This document shows, piece after piece, positions 23,682-31,893 of a DNA stretch of 64,000 nt (positions are counted from its first letter, which is position 1; every line of letters begins with the position of its first letter). The position numbers were made by a program, and so were the translations under genes. Below the pieces are notes generated by a model that was not told where the DNA came from, ran no database searches, and saw nothing but the letters and a program-made list of their open reading frames with translations. Source of the stretch: Caulobacter sp. 602-1 (lineage in GTDB: Bacteria > Pseudomonadota > Alphaproteobacteria > Caulobacterales > Caulobacteraceae); contig NZ_RRYI01000001.1 in NCBI RefSeq assembly GCF_003931565.1, forward strand, positions 248,001-312,000. The letters are read 5' to 3'.

Positions 23682-24479
23682 CTAGTACGGGGACTTGGCC
23701 ACCAGCGCGCTCTCGGCGTCGCACTGGGCTGGGGCGGTCGCGGCCCTGCGGGCTTCCGCGATCTCCTCGCGCACGCCGTCGACGTCGTCGCGGAAGGCCT
23801 TGGAGCCGTGCAGGGCCGCGACCAGCGCCGCGCCGTTGGTGCGGCCAGCCTCGACCGCGCTGTTGTTGTGCACGCCGCAGACCAGGCGGCTTTCCCCGAA
23901 GGCGCGGGCCCGGGCCAGGATCGGCGTGGCGTGGGCCGGATCGGCTTCGGCCAGGATCAGGCCGACGGTCCAGCCCCAGGTGGTGTGCCCCGACGGATAG
24001 TCCGGGCTCTTGGCCAGGCCGTCCGTCTTGTCGACGCAGATCGGGCCCTCGTCGATCAGGTAGGGACGCTTGCGCTGGTAGAGGTCCTTGGGCTTGTTGA
24101 CCGCGTCGATCACGTCGAAGCGCAGCTTCATCAGCAGGGCGGTGGTCTTTGGCAGCTTTTGCGGGTCGGGCGTGAAGCCCAGGGCGCAGGCGAAGTCGCC
24201 GATGATCTTGCGCTCGTCGACGTCGTTCTGGGCCAGGGTCCAGCGTGGGGTGTCCTTCAGGCCCCGCGTGGCCAGGAAGATCTTGCGGTCGTTCTCGTAG
24301 CGCGCCTCGCCTTCCTTGGGCGCCGGCGGCAGGATCTTGGAGGTGTCCAGCGCGCCCGGCGGCAGGTAGCCCTTCTGCGCGGGGGCCTCCTGGCGGGCGA
24401 AGGCCATGCCCGAGACCGAGAGGCCCGAGGCGGCGATGGCTAGGGCGGCGCCGGCGGCGAGAGCGAGCTTGAAGCGCAT
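23682..24479 (-). CDS. Class-A-like acid phosphatase (PAP2 family), exported
   Basis: 265 residues with a Sec signal peptide (MRFKLALAAGAALAIAASGL). The phosphatase signature appears in three parts: KPKDLYQRKRP, SPDYPSGHTTWGW and GESRLVCGVHNNSA. In class A non-specific acid phosphatases the third part ends SRxxxxxHxxxD. Here the Asp position is Ala, although the catalytic His is kept. Expected in the periplasm, releasing phosphate from organic esters, if still active. Tandem with a paralogue 68 bp upstream. Confidence 0.88.
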   Translation of the reverse strand: MRFKLALAAGAALAIAASGLSVSGMAFARQEAPAQKGYLPPGALDTSKILPPAPKEGEARYENDRKIFLATRGLKDTPRWTLAQNDVDERKIIGDFACALGFTPDPQKLPKTTALLMKLRFDVIDAVNKPKDLYQRKRPYLIDEGPICVDKTDGLAKSPDYPSGHTTWGWTVGLILAEADPAHATPILARARAFGESRLVCGVHNNSAVEAGRTNGAALVAALHGSKAFRDDVDGVREEIAEARRAATAPAQCDAESALVAKSPY

Positions 24480-24547
24480 GAAGACAGGTCCCCGAACAAT
24501 GATGCGGCGGACCCTGACTCCCAAGCGTGACACTCGCAAGGCCGCGA

Positions 24548-25321
24548 CTAGAGCAGCGGCGCGCTCAGCAGGTTGGCCTCGGCGGTGCAGCGGGCCGGAT
24601 CGGGCGGCGAGGCCTGGGCGCGGGTGGCGTCCAGCTCGGCCCGCACGCCGGCCAGGTCGTTCTTGAAGGCCTCCGAGCCCCACAAGGCGGCGAACAGGGT
24701 CTCGGCGTTCTTGCGGCCGGCCTCGACCGAGCTGGCGTTATGAACGCCGCAGATCACCCGGCTCTCGCCGAAGGCCCGGGCGCGGGCCAGGATGACCTCG
24801 GAGCGGTCCGGCGCGGCCTCGGCCAGCAGCAGGCCCACGGTCCAGCCCCAGGTGGCGTGGCCTGATGGGTAGTCCGGCGACAGCGAGAAGCCGAGGCCGG
24901 GCTTGATGCACAAGGGCCCGCCCTGCGACCGGAAGGGGCGGGCGCGAAGGTACTTCATTTTCGGGCCCGACACCGCCGGGCGCACGTCGCGGCTCATCCG
25001 CAGCAGCATGGCGGCCAGCTTGGGGTTCTTCTCGCGGGTCGGCGTGTAGCCCAGCGCGCAGGTGAAGGCGGCGAGGACGTTCTCCTCCTCGTCGTCGGCC
25101 TTTGCGATCGTCCAGCGCGGCGTGCCTTCCAGCTTGCGGGTGGCCAGGAAGATCTGGCGGTCCTTCTCGGCCTCCGGCGAGCCCTTGGCGGGCGGCGGGG
25201 CCAAGTGATCGCGCGCGTCGAACTGGGCCTTGGTCAGGTAGCGGCCCGCCGGGGCGGTGTCGCCGCCGAGCGTGGCGCAGCCCGTGAGGGCGACAAGGGC
25301 GGCCAAGGCCAGAATACGCAT
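24548..25321 (-). CDS. Class-A-like acid phosphatase (PAP2 family), lipoprotein paralogue
   Basis: 257 residues. MRILALAALVALTGCATLGG has a lipobox (LTGC), so it is probably outer-membrane or periplasmic-face anchored, unlike the soluble paralogue next door. Signature parts: KMKYLRARP, SPDYPSGHATWGW and GESRVICGVHNASS. The terminal Asp of the class-A motif is again missing, Ser in its place. The two copies share most of the domain, pointing to tandem duplication. The ATG lies four bases after the T-run of the upstream gene's terminator, leaving little room for a ribosome site. Confidence 0.87.
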   Translation of the reverse strand: MRILALAALVALTGCATLGGDTAPAGRYLTKAQFDARDHLAPPPAKGSPEAEKDRQIFLATRKLEGTPRWTIAKADDEEENVLAAFTCALGYTPTREKNPKLAAMLLRMSRDVRPAVSGPKMKYLRARPFRSQGGPLCIKPGLGFSLSPDYPSGHATWGWTVGLLLAEAAPDRSEVILARARAFGESRVICGVHNASSVEAGRKNAETLFAALWGSEAFKNDLAGVRAELDATRAQASPPDPARCTAEANLLSAPLL

Positions 25322-25324
25322 ATG

Positions 25325-25357
25325 AAAAAGGGCCCCCGGAGCAATTCCGGGGACCCT
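25325..25357 (-). terminator. Intrinsic terminator of the deoxyhypusine-synthase-like gene
   Basis: On the minus strand AGGGTCCCCGGA pairs with TCCGGGGGCCCT (one G-U/mismatch) around a 5-base loop and is followed by TTTTT. It lies about 25 bp past the stop at 25384 and immediately before the next gene's ATG. Confidence 0.8.
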
Positions 25358-25383
25358 GCATTTTCACTGGAGTCGGATCAAGC

Positions 25384-26436
25384 TTACTTGCCGAACAGCT
25401 TGTTCCAGCGCGGCTTCTCGCGGCCCTTCCAGGCTTCGCGGTGATAGGCGTCGCTGGCGATCAGCGGCACCACCGTGGTGGCTTCGGCGAAGACCATCTG
25501 TTCGTAGGTGGTCGAGACCTTGCCCCACGAGGCGGCTTCCTTCAGCGTCGACGACGAGCAGGCGCCGTCGCGGACGTCGGCCACCGTGATCTGGACGGCG
25601 TACTTGTGCATGTCGGCCTCGACGCCGAGGATCTCGGCGCAGACGACGGTGTCCTGGGCGAAGTTCTTCGGCACGCCGCCGCCGACCATGAACAGGCCCG
25701 TGGTGCCGGCCGCGATCTTGATGTCGGTCAGTTCGCGGAAGTCCGCGACGGCGTCGATCATCAGATAGGGCTGCTTGGCGGCGATCTTTTCCTTCTGGTG
25801 CTTGACCAGGCCGAAGCCGGCCGAGCTGTCGACGAAGGCCGGGCAGAAGATCGGCACGCCTTCTTCATAGGCCGTCTGGATCAGCGAGCCGGGCTTCTTG
25901 GCGTTGCCTTCGCTCAGCCACTTGCCCATTTCCCAGATGAACTCGCGCGAGGAATAGGCGCGCGGCTCCAGGCGATTGCAGATCTCCAGGATCGTGTGAT
26001 CGCAGTTCTGCAGCTCTTCTTCGTCGATATAGGTGTCGTAGATGCGGTCGATGTAGTTGTCGCGCAACACGTTGTCGTCGACCGGGCCGGCGGCCTGATA
26101 GTGCTTGAAGCCCAGGGCCTCGAAGAAGTCCATGTCGACGATCGAGGCGCCGGTGGCGACCACGGCGTCGATCATGCCGTTCTTCACCATGTCGCGGTAG
26201 ACGTGCATGCAGCCGCCGGCCGAGGTCGAACCGGCCAGGATCAGCCAGGGCGAGCAGCCCTTGTCGGCCAGGGCCATGTTGAAGATGTCGGCGGCGCGCG
26301 CGGTGTCGCGGCTCGAGAACGACATCTTGCGCATGGAGTCGATGATCGGACGGGCGTCGAACGACGTGATGTCGATGTGCTCGACGACGGTCTGCAGCAG
26401 TTCGGCCTTGGTGTTGTTCGGAACGGGAGCGTTCAT
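25384..26436 (-). CDS. Deoxyhypusine-synthase-like protein (probable polyamine aminobutyltransferase)
   Basis: 350 residues. Deoxyhypusine-synthase fold: ILAGSTSAGGCMHVYRDM, VATGASIVDMDFFEALG, PIFCPAFVDSSAGF, TTGLFMVGGGVPKNF and RDGACSSSTLKEAASWGKV. The Lys after Trp-Gly corresponds to the active-site Lys that carries the aminobutyl intermediate in DHS. Bacteria lack eIF5A, so homologues are thought to make homospermidine or a related polyamine. Two genes upstream on the same strand is ornithine decarboxylase, which would supply putrescine. Start ATG 26436 follows an AGGA. NAD-dependent, cytoplasmic. Confidence 0.9.
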   Translation of the reverse strand: MNAPVPNNTKAELLQTVVEHIDITSFDARPIIDSMRKMSFSSRDTARAADIFNMALADKGCSPWLILAGSTSAGGCMHVYRDMVKNGMIDAVVATGASIVDMDFFEALGFKHYQAAGPVDDNVLRDNYIDRIYDTYIDEEELQNCDHTILEICNRLEPRAYSSREFIWEMGKWLSEGNAKKPGSLIQTAYEEGVPIFCPAFVDSSAGFGLVKHQKEKIAAKQPYLMIDAVADFRELTDIKIAAGTTGLFMVGGGVPKNFAQDTVVCAEILGVEADMHKYAVQITVADVRDGACSSSTLKEAASWGKVSTTYEQMVFAEATTVVPLIASDAYHREAWKGREKPRWNKLFGK

Positions 26437-26549
26437 GACAGAGGATCCTCTGAAGGTGAGCGCCCGTCGTGTCCCGCGAGCACGCCGGGACGGAGCGACC
26501 GGCGAGGGGATTGGTTGCAAGGGCGCGCTATATAGAAGGTTTGCGACGA

Positions 26550-28304
26550 TTATCGAGTCCCAATCGCGGTTTCCGTCTTTTCCGGCCGCGCGCGTCGCCG
26601 ACGCGTCACGGCCGGCGCGGCCAGCAGGGCGGCGACGACCAGCAGCGCGGCCAGGGTCACGGCGTTGCTGGCGCGCTCCACCGGCGTCGCGACCTGGCGG
26701 ATGCGGTAGACGTGGCGGCCGGCCTGGGCCTGGAACGACACGAAGCGCGTCGCGCCGATCGGCAGGGCCTGGAGCGGCGTCTTCTGGCGGCCGTCGACGC
26801 GCTCGGCGCGCCAGCTGGGGAAGTAGAAGCGCTTGACCGTCACCGTGGTCGGGGCCGGCAGGTCGAGGTCCATGGCCACGCTGCCGTCCGGGAAGCCGCT
26901 GGCGGCCAGCACCTTGCCGCCGGCCTCGCCCAGCGCCACCAGCGGCTGGCCGGGGAAGGCGTTCAGCAGGTCGTGGTCGTCGAAGGCGGGATAGACGGGA
27001 TAGCCGGCGGGCAGGTGCTCGTTCGGCGCGCGGCCGGCGGCGATCAGGGCCTCGCCGCCCGGGTCGACGGGGATGGTGGTGACCGCGCGCAGGCCAGGCC
27101 AGGCCAGGACCAGCAGCCAGCCGGCGAGCACCGCCGGGACCACCATCAGCGCCGCCAGGCGACGGGGGCGGCCGGACACGGCGGCCAGACAGACGGCGGC
27201 CACGGCGGCGGCCTCGCTGACCACGATGATGCGATAGGCGAACTGCACCTGCGACAGCGGCTGGACCTTCCACACCCAGGGCAGGGCGTGCAGGACGGTG
27301 GCCAGCACCGCCACCGCGCCGAACAGCATCGCCGGAACGGCCGTGCGGCGCCGCGGGGCGTCGATCGCCGCCAACAGGGCGGCCAGGCCGGCCGCGCCGG
27401 CGCACCAGCTGGACAGGGCGATCTTGGTCATGAAGCCGCCGGCCGGCCAGCGGCTGAAGGCCAGCAGGCTCCAGCCGTCGGTGTCGCCGCCCCACAGCCA
27501 GACCAGTTGGGCGTCCTTCTGCATCAGCAGGGCCGGACCCAGATAGACGGCCGCCAGGGCCAGGCCCAGCACGCCGCCGGCCAGGCAGCGCGCGGCGACG
27601 GCGATCCGGTCGGCCGGGGCGGCGGTCCACACCCGCCAGCCGACGACCGCCGGAACGATGATCAGCGTGACCAGCAGGGCGCTGGGCAGGTGCGACAGGA
27701 TCAGGGCCGCGTAGCTCAGGGCCAGGAGCGCGATCCCCCGGCTCTGCGAGGCGGCGCGCTCCAGCCCCAGCAGCAGCCAGGGCAGGACGGCGTAGGCGGT
27801 GACCTCGGCGAAGGCGCCCCGGAAGTAGAAGTCGATCGTGTGATAGGGCGCCAGCATGTAGGCGACCGCGCCGATCAGGGCCCAGCGGTCGCCGGCGCGG
27901 CCGCGCAGCCAGGCGAACATGCCGCCGCCCGAGGCCAGCAGCAGCAGGAAGTTCGCCCAGGCCGTCACCTGCAGGGCGTTCAGCTTGTGCAGGGTGACGA
28001 AGTCGACCACGGCGGCCACGTAGAAGGCCATCGGCGGGTAGTAGTAGAACGACGGCGCGCCCAGGCCCTGGAAGGCTCCGGGCAGCCAGCGGGGCGGCAG
28101 GTCGCCCCGGCGCAGGGCCTCGATGAACTCGTGAACCCAGACGGTGTTGTAGACCACGCTGTCGCTGGGACCCGCGCCCCGGACCAGGGTCGAGCCCACC
28201 AGCAGCAGAGCGGTCAGCAGCAGGGTGGCCAGGACGATGACCGGACGCGGCTGGCGGCCCGATGGAGCGTCGGTCGCGTGCTCGGATTCCGAGATCGTGG
28301 TCAT
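26550..28304 (-). CDS. Large integral membrane protein, GT-C/YfhO-like
   Basis: 584 residues with about a dozen hydrophobic helices and a periplasmic C-terminal domain. The first loop (NTVWVHEFIEALRRGDLPPRW, GLGAPSFYYYPP) resembles the first periplasmic loop of GT-C-fold glycosyltransferase-like proteins, including the 6-pyruvoyl-tetrahydropterin-synthase-related membrane family. The C-terminal beta-rich part (TVKRFYFPSWRAERVDG, PIGATRFVSF) is typical of YfhO-like proteins. Possible role: transfer of a sugar from a polyprenyl donor to an envelope component. It sits between ornithine decarboxylase and the DHS-like gene on the same strand, with no obvious link to polyamines. Confidence 0.75.
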   Translation of the reverse strand: MTTISESEHATDAPSGRQPRPVIVLATLLLTALLLVGSTLVRGAGPSDSVVYNTVWVHEFIEALRRGDLPPRWLPGAFQGLGAPSFYYYPPMAFYVAAVVDFVTLHKLNALQVTAWANFLLLLASGGGMFAWLRGRAGDRWALIGAVAYMLAPYHTIDFYFRGAFAEVTAYAVLPWLLLGLERAASQSRGIALLALSYAALILSHLPSALLVTLIIVPAVVGWRVWTAAPADRIAVAARCLAGGVLGLALAAVYLGPALLMQKDAQLVWLWGGDTDGWSLLAFSRWPAGGFMTKIALSSWCAGAAGLAALLAAIDAPRRRTAVPAMLFGAVAVLATVLHALPWVWKVQPLSQVQFAYRIIVVSEAAAVAAVCLAAVSGRPRRLAALMVVPAVLAGWLLVLAWPGLRAVTTIPVDPGGEALIAAGRAPNEHLPAGYPVYPAFDDHDLLNAFPGQPLVALGEAGGKVLAASGFPDGSVAMDLDLPAPTTVTVKRFYFPSWRAERVDGRQKTPLQALPIGATRFVSFQAQAGRHVYRIRQVATPVERASNAVTLAALLVVAALLAAPAVTRRRRARPEKTETAIGTR

Positions 28305-28397
28305 GCCTGCTCCGCCGGATTCGAGCGGTTCGTGTGTCGGACGCGCGTGGAAAAGTCCAGCCGCAATCTCAGGCTGAAAAGTCGGGCCGAAACGAAA

Positions 28398-28422
28398 GAG
28401 GCCAGGGACAGGCCCTGGCCTC
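28398..28422 (-). terminator. Intrinsic terminator of the ornithine decarboxylase gene
   Basis: GAGGCCAGGG (28398-28407) pairs with CCCTGGCCTC (28413-28422) across five bases. On the minus strand the hairpin is followed by TTT, about 20 bp past the decarboxylase stop at 28445. Confidence 0.7.
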
Positions 28423-28444
28423 CGGATCGTTGCGGCGTCCGCGT

Positions 28445-29704
28445 CTAGCGGCGGCGCTTGCGCTTGCCGGCCGCGCCCTTGGGTCGCGAGAAGCGGACGA
28501 TCTTGCGCTCCTCGTTCTCCTGGCGGACCGCCGGGATCGAGCGCTTGGCCAGGCCGTACATCGAGGCCATCGGCGCGTCCTGGACCTCGGCGGTCTCGTT
28601 CTCGCCGAAGCCGTTGAAGCGGGTCGACATGGCGACGCCATAGGCGCCCAGCATGCCGATCTCGATGTAGTCGCCCTCGTCGACGCTTTCCGGCAGGTAG
28701 AACGGGCCGGGCATGTGGTCGACGCTGTCGCAGGTCGGGCCGTAGAAGCGGAAGGGCTTGAGACCCTCTTCGACGACTTCGCCGTTCTTGCGGTACAGCT
28801 TGACCGGGAAGGGCCACTTCATGTGCGCGGCGTCGAACAGCGAGCCGTACGATCCGTCGTTCAGATACAGCGCGTCGCCTTTCTTCAGCTCGACCTTGAC
28901 CAGCAGCGACGAGGCCTCGGCCACCAGGGCGCGGCCCGGCTCGCACCACAGTTCGGTGGTCTCGTGGACCATCATCTCGGCGAAGCCGCGGTCGATGGCC
29001 GCCAGGTACTCGGAGAGATCCGGCGGGACCATGCCCGGATAGATCGACGGGAAGCCGCCGCCGACATCGACGACATCGGCCAGCACGCCGGCGCGAACCA
29101 GGGCGCGCGAGGCCTGGGCCATCGCGGCCTGATAGGCCGTCGGGCGCATGCACTGGCTGCCGACGTGGAAGCTGAGCCCCATCAGGTCCTGGGTGGCGCG
29201 GCGCGCGGCCAGCAGCAGGCCCGGGGCGTTGTGCGGCTCGACGCCGAACTTGCCCGACAGGCTGTAGGCCGCGCCCTCGGCCTGCACGCCCATGCGGACG
29301 ATCAGGTTGAGGTCCTTGGCCTGGCCGGTGGCGTCCAGGATCTTGGCCAGCTCTTCGTGGGTGTCGAACGAGAAGGTCTTCACGCCGTGGTCGAAATAGG
29401 CGGCCGAGATGGCCACCCGGCTCTTGACCGGATGCATGAAGGCCATGCGCGAGCCCGGGGCCTCGTTGGCCACGAGTTCGATCTCGTTCAGCGACGCGAC
29501 GTCGAACGACCGCAAGCCGGCCTGCGCCAGCTCGCGGATCACCCACGGCGAAGGATTGGCCTTCACCGCGTAGAAGACGTCGCCTTTAAATTCGGACTGG
29601 AACCAGCGCGCCGCTACCGACACCGCGTCCGGTCGCACGAGTGCGACAGGACGTTCCGGTGACCGCTCACGGACCAGGTCCAGGGGAGTATGGTACGTGT
29701 GCAA
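28445..29704 (-). CDS. Ornithine decarboxylase, fold-III PLP family
   Basis: 419 residues. PLP-lysine Lys48 in FYAVKAN, glycine-rich phosphate loop VVDVGGGFPSIYPG, CEPGRALVAEA and the catalytic Cys325 in GPTCDS, which distinguishes ornithine/lysine decarboxylases from diaminopimelate decarboxylase. The C-terminus is extended by a very basic tail (RPKGAAGKRKRRR). It converts ornithine to putrescine in the cytoplasm. Context with the DHS-like enzyme two genes downstream indicates a homospermidine-type pathway. Substrate choice between ornithine and lysine is not certain. Confidence 0.9.
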   Translation of the reverse strand: MHTYHTPLDLVRERSPERPVALVRPDAVSVAARWFQSEFKGDVFYAVKANPSPWVIRELAQAGLRSFDVASLNEIELVANEAPGSRMAFMHPVKSRVAISAAYFDHGVKTFSFDTHEELAKILDATGQAKDLNLIVRMGVQAEGAAYSLSGKFGVEPHNAPGLLLAARRATQDLMGLSFHVGSQCMRPTAYQAAMAQASRALVRAGVLADVVDVGGGFPSIYPGMVPPDLSEYLAAIDRGFAEMMVHETTELWCEPGRALVAEASSLLVKVELKKGDALYLNDGSYGSLFDAAHMKWPFPVKLYRKNGEVVEEGLKPFRFYGPTCDSVDHMPGPFYLPESVDEGDYIEIGMLGAYGVAMSTRFNGFGENETAEVQDAPMASMYGLAKRSIPAVRQENEERKIVRFSRPKGAAGKRKRRR

Positions 29705-30053
29705 TTCACGTAGACCCCTGCAGAAGTTAAACCCAGGCCGGCGTTAGCAGCGCTTATGAGGACTTCGGGTCCGCCGGAGCGAGCGAGATAGGGGCAATGG
29801 TCGGGGATGTAAAGTCCCTTTTGCGGCCCCGTTTGAGACCAAACGATCCAGGGGCGCGCGTCAGGCGAAAGTATGGGCGGTTTCGCCGCGGAACGCGCTC
29901 CAGACAAGAAAAACGGGGCCCATTGTCCGTCCCGGATGGCTTGATCCGAACCCGATAAGAGGCTCGGGCCGTCACAAATCCATTGCTTACCTGGCCCAAA
30001 CCGGAGAACGCATTTCCCAAGCACCGAAACCACGTTAAGGATTCGCCCCGACC
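29705..30053. promoter_or_regulatory. 349-bp divergent region between ornithine decarboxylase and phnC
   Basis: No gene is supported. CGTCACAAATCCATTGC at 29970-29986, 68 bp before phnC, resembles TGTCACAAATCATTGGC upstream of the porin at 35843. The shared GTCACAAATC core looks like a PhoB half-site. The rest should contain both divergent promoters, but no certain -35/-10 pair was identified. Confidence 0.4.
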
Positions 30054-30863
30054 ATGACGTCGGACCCTGTTCTCTCGATCCGCGCCGCCTCCAAGACCTT
30101 CGGGTCTCGCCGTGCGCTGGACACCGTCTCCCTCGACGTCAATCGAGGCGAGATGATCGCGCTCATCGGGCCTTCGGGCTCGGGGAAATCCACGCTCCTT
30201 CGCTCCATCGACGGCCTGCAGACCATCGATGCCCCTAGAGAAGGCGAAGAGGGCGGCCACATCGAGGCCTTCGGCGGTCCGGTGCAGGCCAAGGGTCGGG
30301 TGTCGGGCGAGGTGCGCAAGGCGCGCATCCGCATCGGCTTCATCGCCCAGCAGTTCAACCTGGTCGGCCGCCTGTCGCTGTTCAGCAACGTGGCCCTGGG
30401 CTCACTGGGCCGGATCCCGTTCGTCCGGGGCCTGTTCGGCCAGTGGCCGAAGGAAACGCGGGAAGCGGCCATGGCGGCCCTGGCTCGGGTCGGCGTCGCC
30501 GACTATGCCGGCCAGCGCGCCAACACCCTGTCGGGCGGCCAGCAGCAGCGCGGCGCCATCGCCCGGGCCCTGGTCCAGAAGGCCAAGATCATCCTCGCCG
30601 ACGAGCCGGTCGCCTCGCTCGACCCCGTCTCGGCGCGCAAGGTCATGGAGATCCTGCGTGATCTCAATCAAAGCGACGGCCTGACCGTTGTCGTCACCCT
30701 GCACCAGGTGGACTACGCCCTGCGCTACTGCGACCGGGTCGTGGCCCTGAAGGCCGGCCGGAAGGTCTATGACGGCCCGGCCTCCGGCCTGAAGCGTGAA
30801 AAACTCATCGATATCTACGGCCCGGAATTCGAAGACGTGTTCTGGGAAGGAGCTCCCCAATGA
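30054..30863 (+). CDS. phnC: Phosphonate/phosphate ABC transporter ATP-binding protein PhnC
   Basis: 269 residues. Walker A GPSGSGKST (39-47), Q-loop FIAQQFNLVGRLS, ABC signature LSGGQQQRGAIARAL, Walker B IILADEPVASLDP and switch His in TLHQVDYALRY. The insertion after the Walker A and the phrase FIAQQFNLVGRLSLFSNVALG are typical of PhnC. It powers PhnE import of phosphonate, phosphite or related anions. Its stop overlaps the phnD start (ATGA). No C-P lyase or phosphonatase gene is in the window. Confidence 0.93.
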   Translation: MTSDPVLSIRAASKTFGSRRALDTVSLDVNRGEMIALIGPSGSGKSTLLRSIDGLQTIDAPREGEEGGHIEAFGGPVQAKGRVSGEVRKARIRIGFIAQQFNLVGRLSLFSNVALGSLGRIPFVRGLFGQWPKETREAAMAALARVGVADYAGQRANTLSGGQQQRGAIARALVQKAKIILADEPVASLDPVSARKVMEILRDLNQSDGLTVVVTLHQVDYALRYCDRVVALKAGRKVYDGPASGLKREKLIDIYGPEFEDVFWEGAPQ

Positions 30864-31885
30864 TCAGCCGCCGCTCGGCCCTCGTATTCGCCGCCGGCCT
30901 GTCGGCCCTGGCCCTGGCCTCGTGCGGCCAGAAGTCCGACGCCCCGGCCGCCAAGGACACGGTCACCTTCTCGATCCTGTCGACCGAGTCCGCCCAGAAC
31001 ATGGAAGGTTACTGGAAGCCGATCCTGGCCGACATGGAGAAGCAGACCGGCCTGAAGGTGAAGCCGTTCTTCTCGTCCAACTACTCGTCTCTGATCGTGG
31101 CCATGGGCGCCAAGCAGACGGATTTGGGCTGGTTCTCGAACCAATCGGGCCTGGAAGCCGTGCGCCGCTCGAACGGCGAGGTCTTCGCCCGCACGTTCGA
31201 TCCGTCGGGCACCGACGGCTACAAGTCGGTGATCATCGTCCCGGCCGCCAGCAAGGTCCAGACGATCCAGGACCTGCTGAAGTGCGACAAGTCGCTGAAC
31301 TTCGGCATCGGCGACAAGAAGTCGACCTCGGGCACCCTGGCCCCGATGACCTATGTGTTCATCCCGGCCAACAAGAAGCCCGAAGAGTGCTTCAAGACCG
31401 TGATCAGCGCCAACCACCAGGCCAACCTGTTCGCGGTGGCCAACGGCAAGCTGGACGCGGCGACCAACAACTCGACCGCCATCAATCTCTCCAGGGCGCG
31501 CGGCGAGGGCGTCACCGACCGGATCCGGGTGATCTGGGAGTCGCCGACCCTGCCGGAGGACCCGATCGTCTGGCGCAAGGATCTCGACCCGGTGGTGAAG
31601 GAAAAGCTGCGCCAGTTCTTCCTGACCTACGCCCAGGGCGACACGCCGGCGGCGCAGCAGCAGCGCGGCTATCTGAAGAAGCTGTCGATCGGCGGCTTCA
31701 AGCCGGCGGATGACACCCACCTGCTGGTGGTGCGCGAAATGGAAGCCACCGAGCAGCTGGGCCTGGCCCGCGAGTCCGGCGACCAGGCCAAGATCGCCGC
31801 GGCCCAGAAGACGCTGGAGGGCGTCAAGGCCGAACGCGTCGCCGCCGAGGGCAAGGCGGGCGTCGCCGCGACGCCGGCCAACTGA
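30860..31885 (+). CDS. phnD: Phosphonate-type periplasmic binding lipoprotein PhnD
   Basis: 341 residues. Signal with lipobox at Cys22 (LALASCGQ). The type-II binding-protein fold has the PhnD segments FSILSTESAQNMEGYWKPIL, MGAKQTDLGWFSNQSGLEAV, NFGIGDKKSTSGTLAPMTY and ISANHQANLFAVANGKLDAATNNS. STSG is the expected phosphonate-binding loop. The last 60 residues form a charged helical extension that is longer than usual. It overlaps phnC by four bases and phnE follows after 8 bp. Confidence 0.92.
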   Translation: MISRRSALVFAAGLSALALASCGQKSDAPAAKDTVTFSILSTESAQNMEGYWKPILADMEKQTGLKVKPFFSSNYSSLIVAMGAKQTDLGWFSNQSGLEAVRRSNGEVFARTFDPSGTDGYKSVIIVPAASKVQTIQDLLKCDKSLNFGIGDKKSTSGTLAPMTYVFIPANKKPEECFKTVISANHQANLFAVANGKLDAATNNSTAINLSRARGEGVTDRIRVIWESPTLPEDPIVWRKDLDPVVKEKLRQFFLTYAQGDTPAAQQQRGYLKKLSIGGFKPADDTHLLVVREMEATEQLGLARESGDQAKIAAAQKTLEGVKAERVAAEGKAGVAATPAN

Positions 31886-31893
31886 GGTCCTCG

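Noticed and set aside
26550..29546. A 998-codon frame spanning the membrane protein and the decarboxylase region
   Set aside because: The upstream part is an out-of-frame shadow of ornithine decarboxylase; the true membrane protein starts at ATG 28304.
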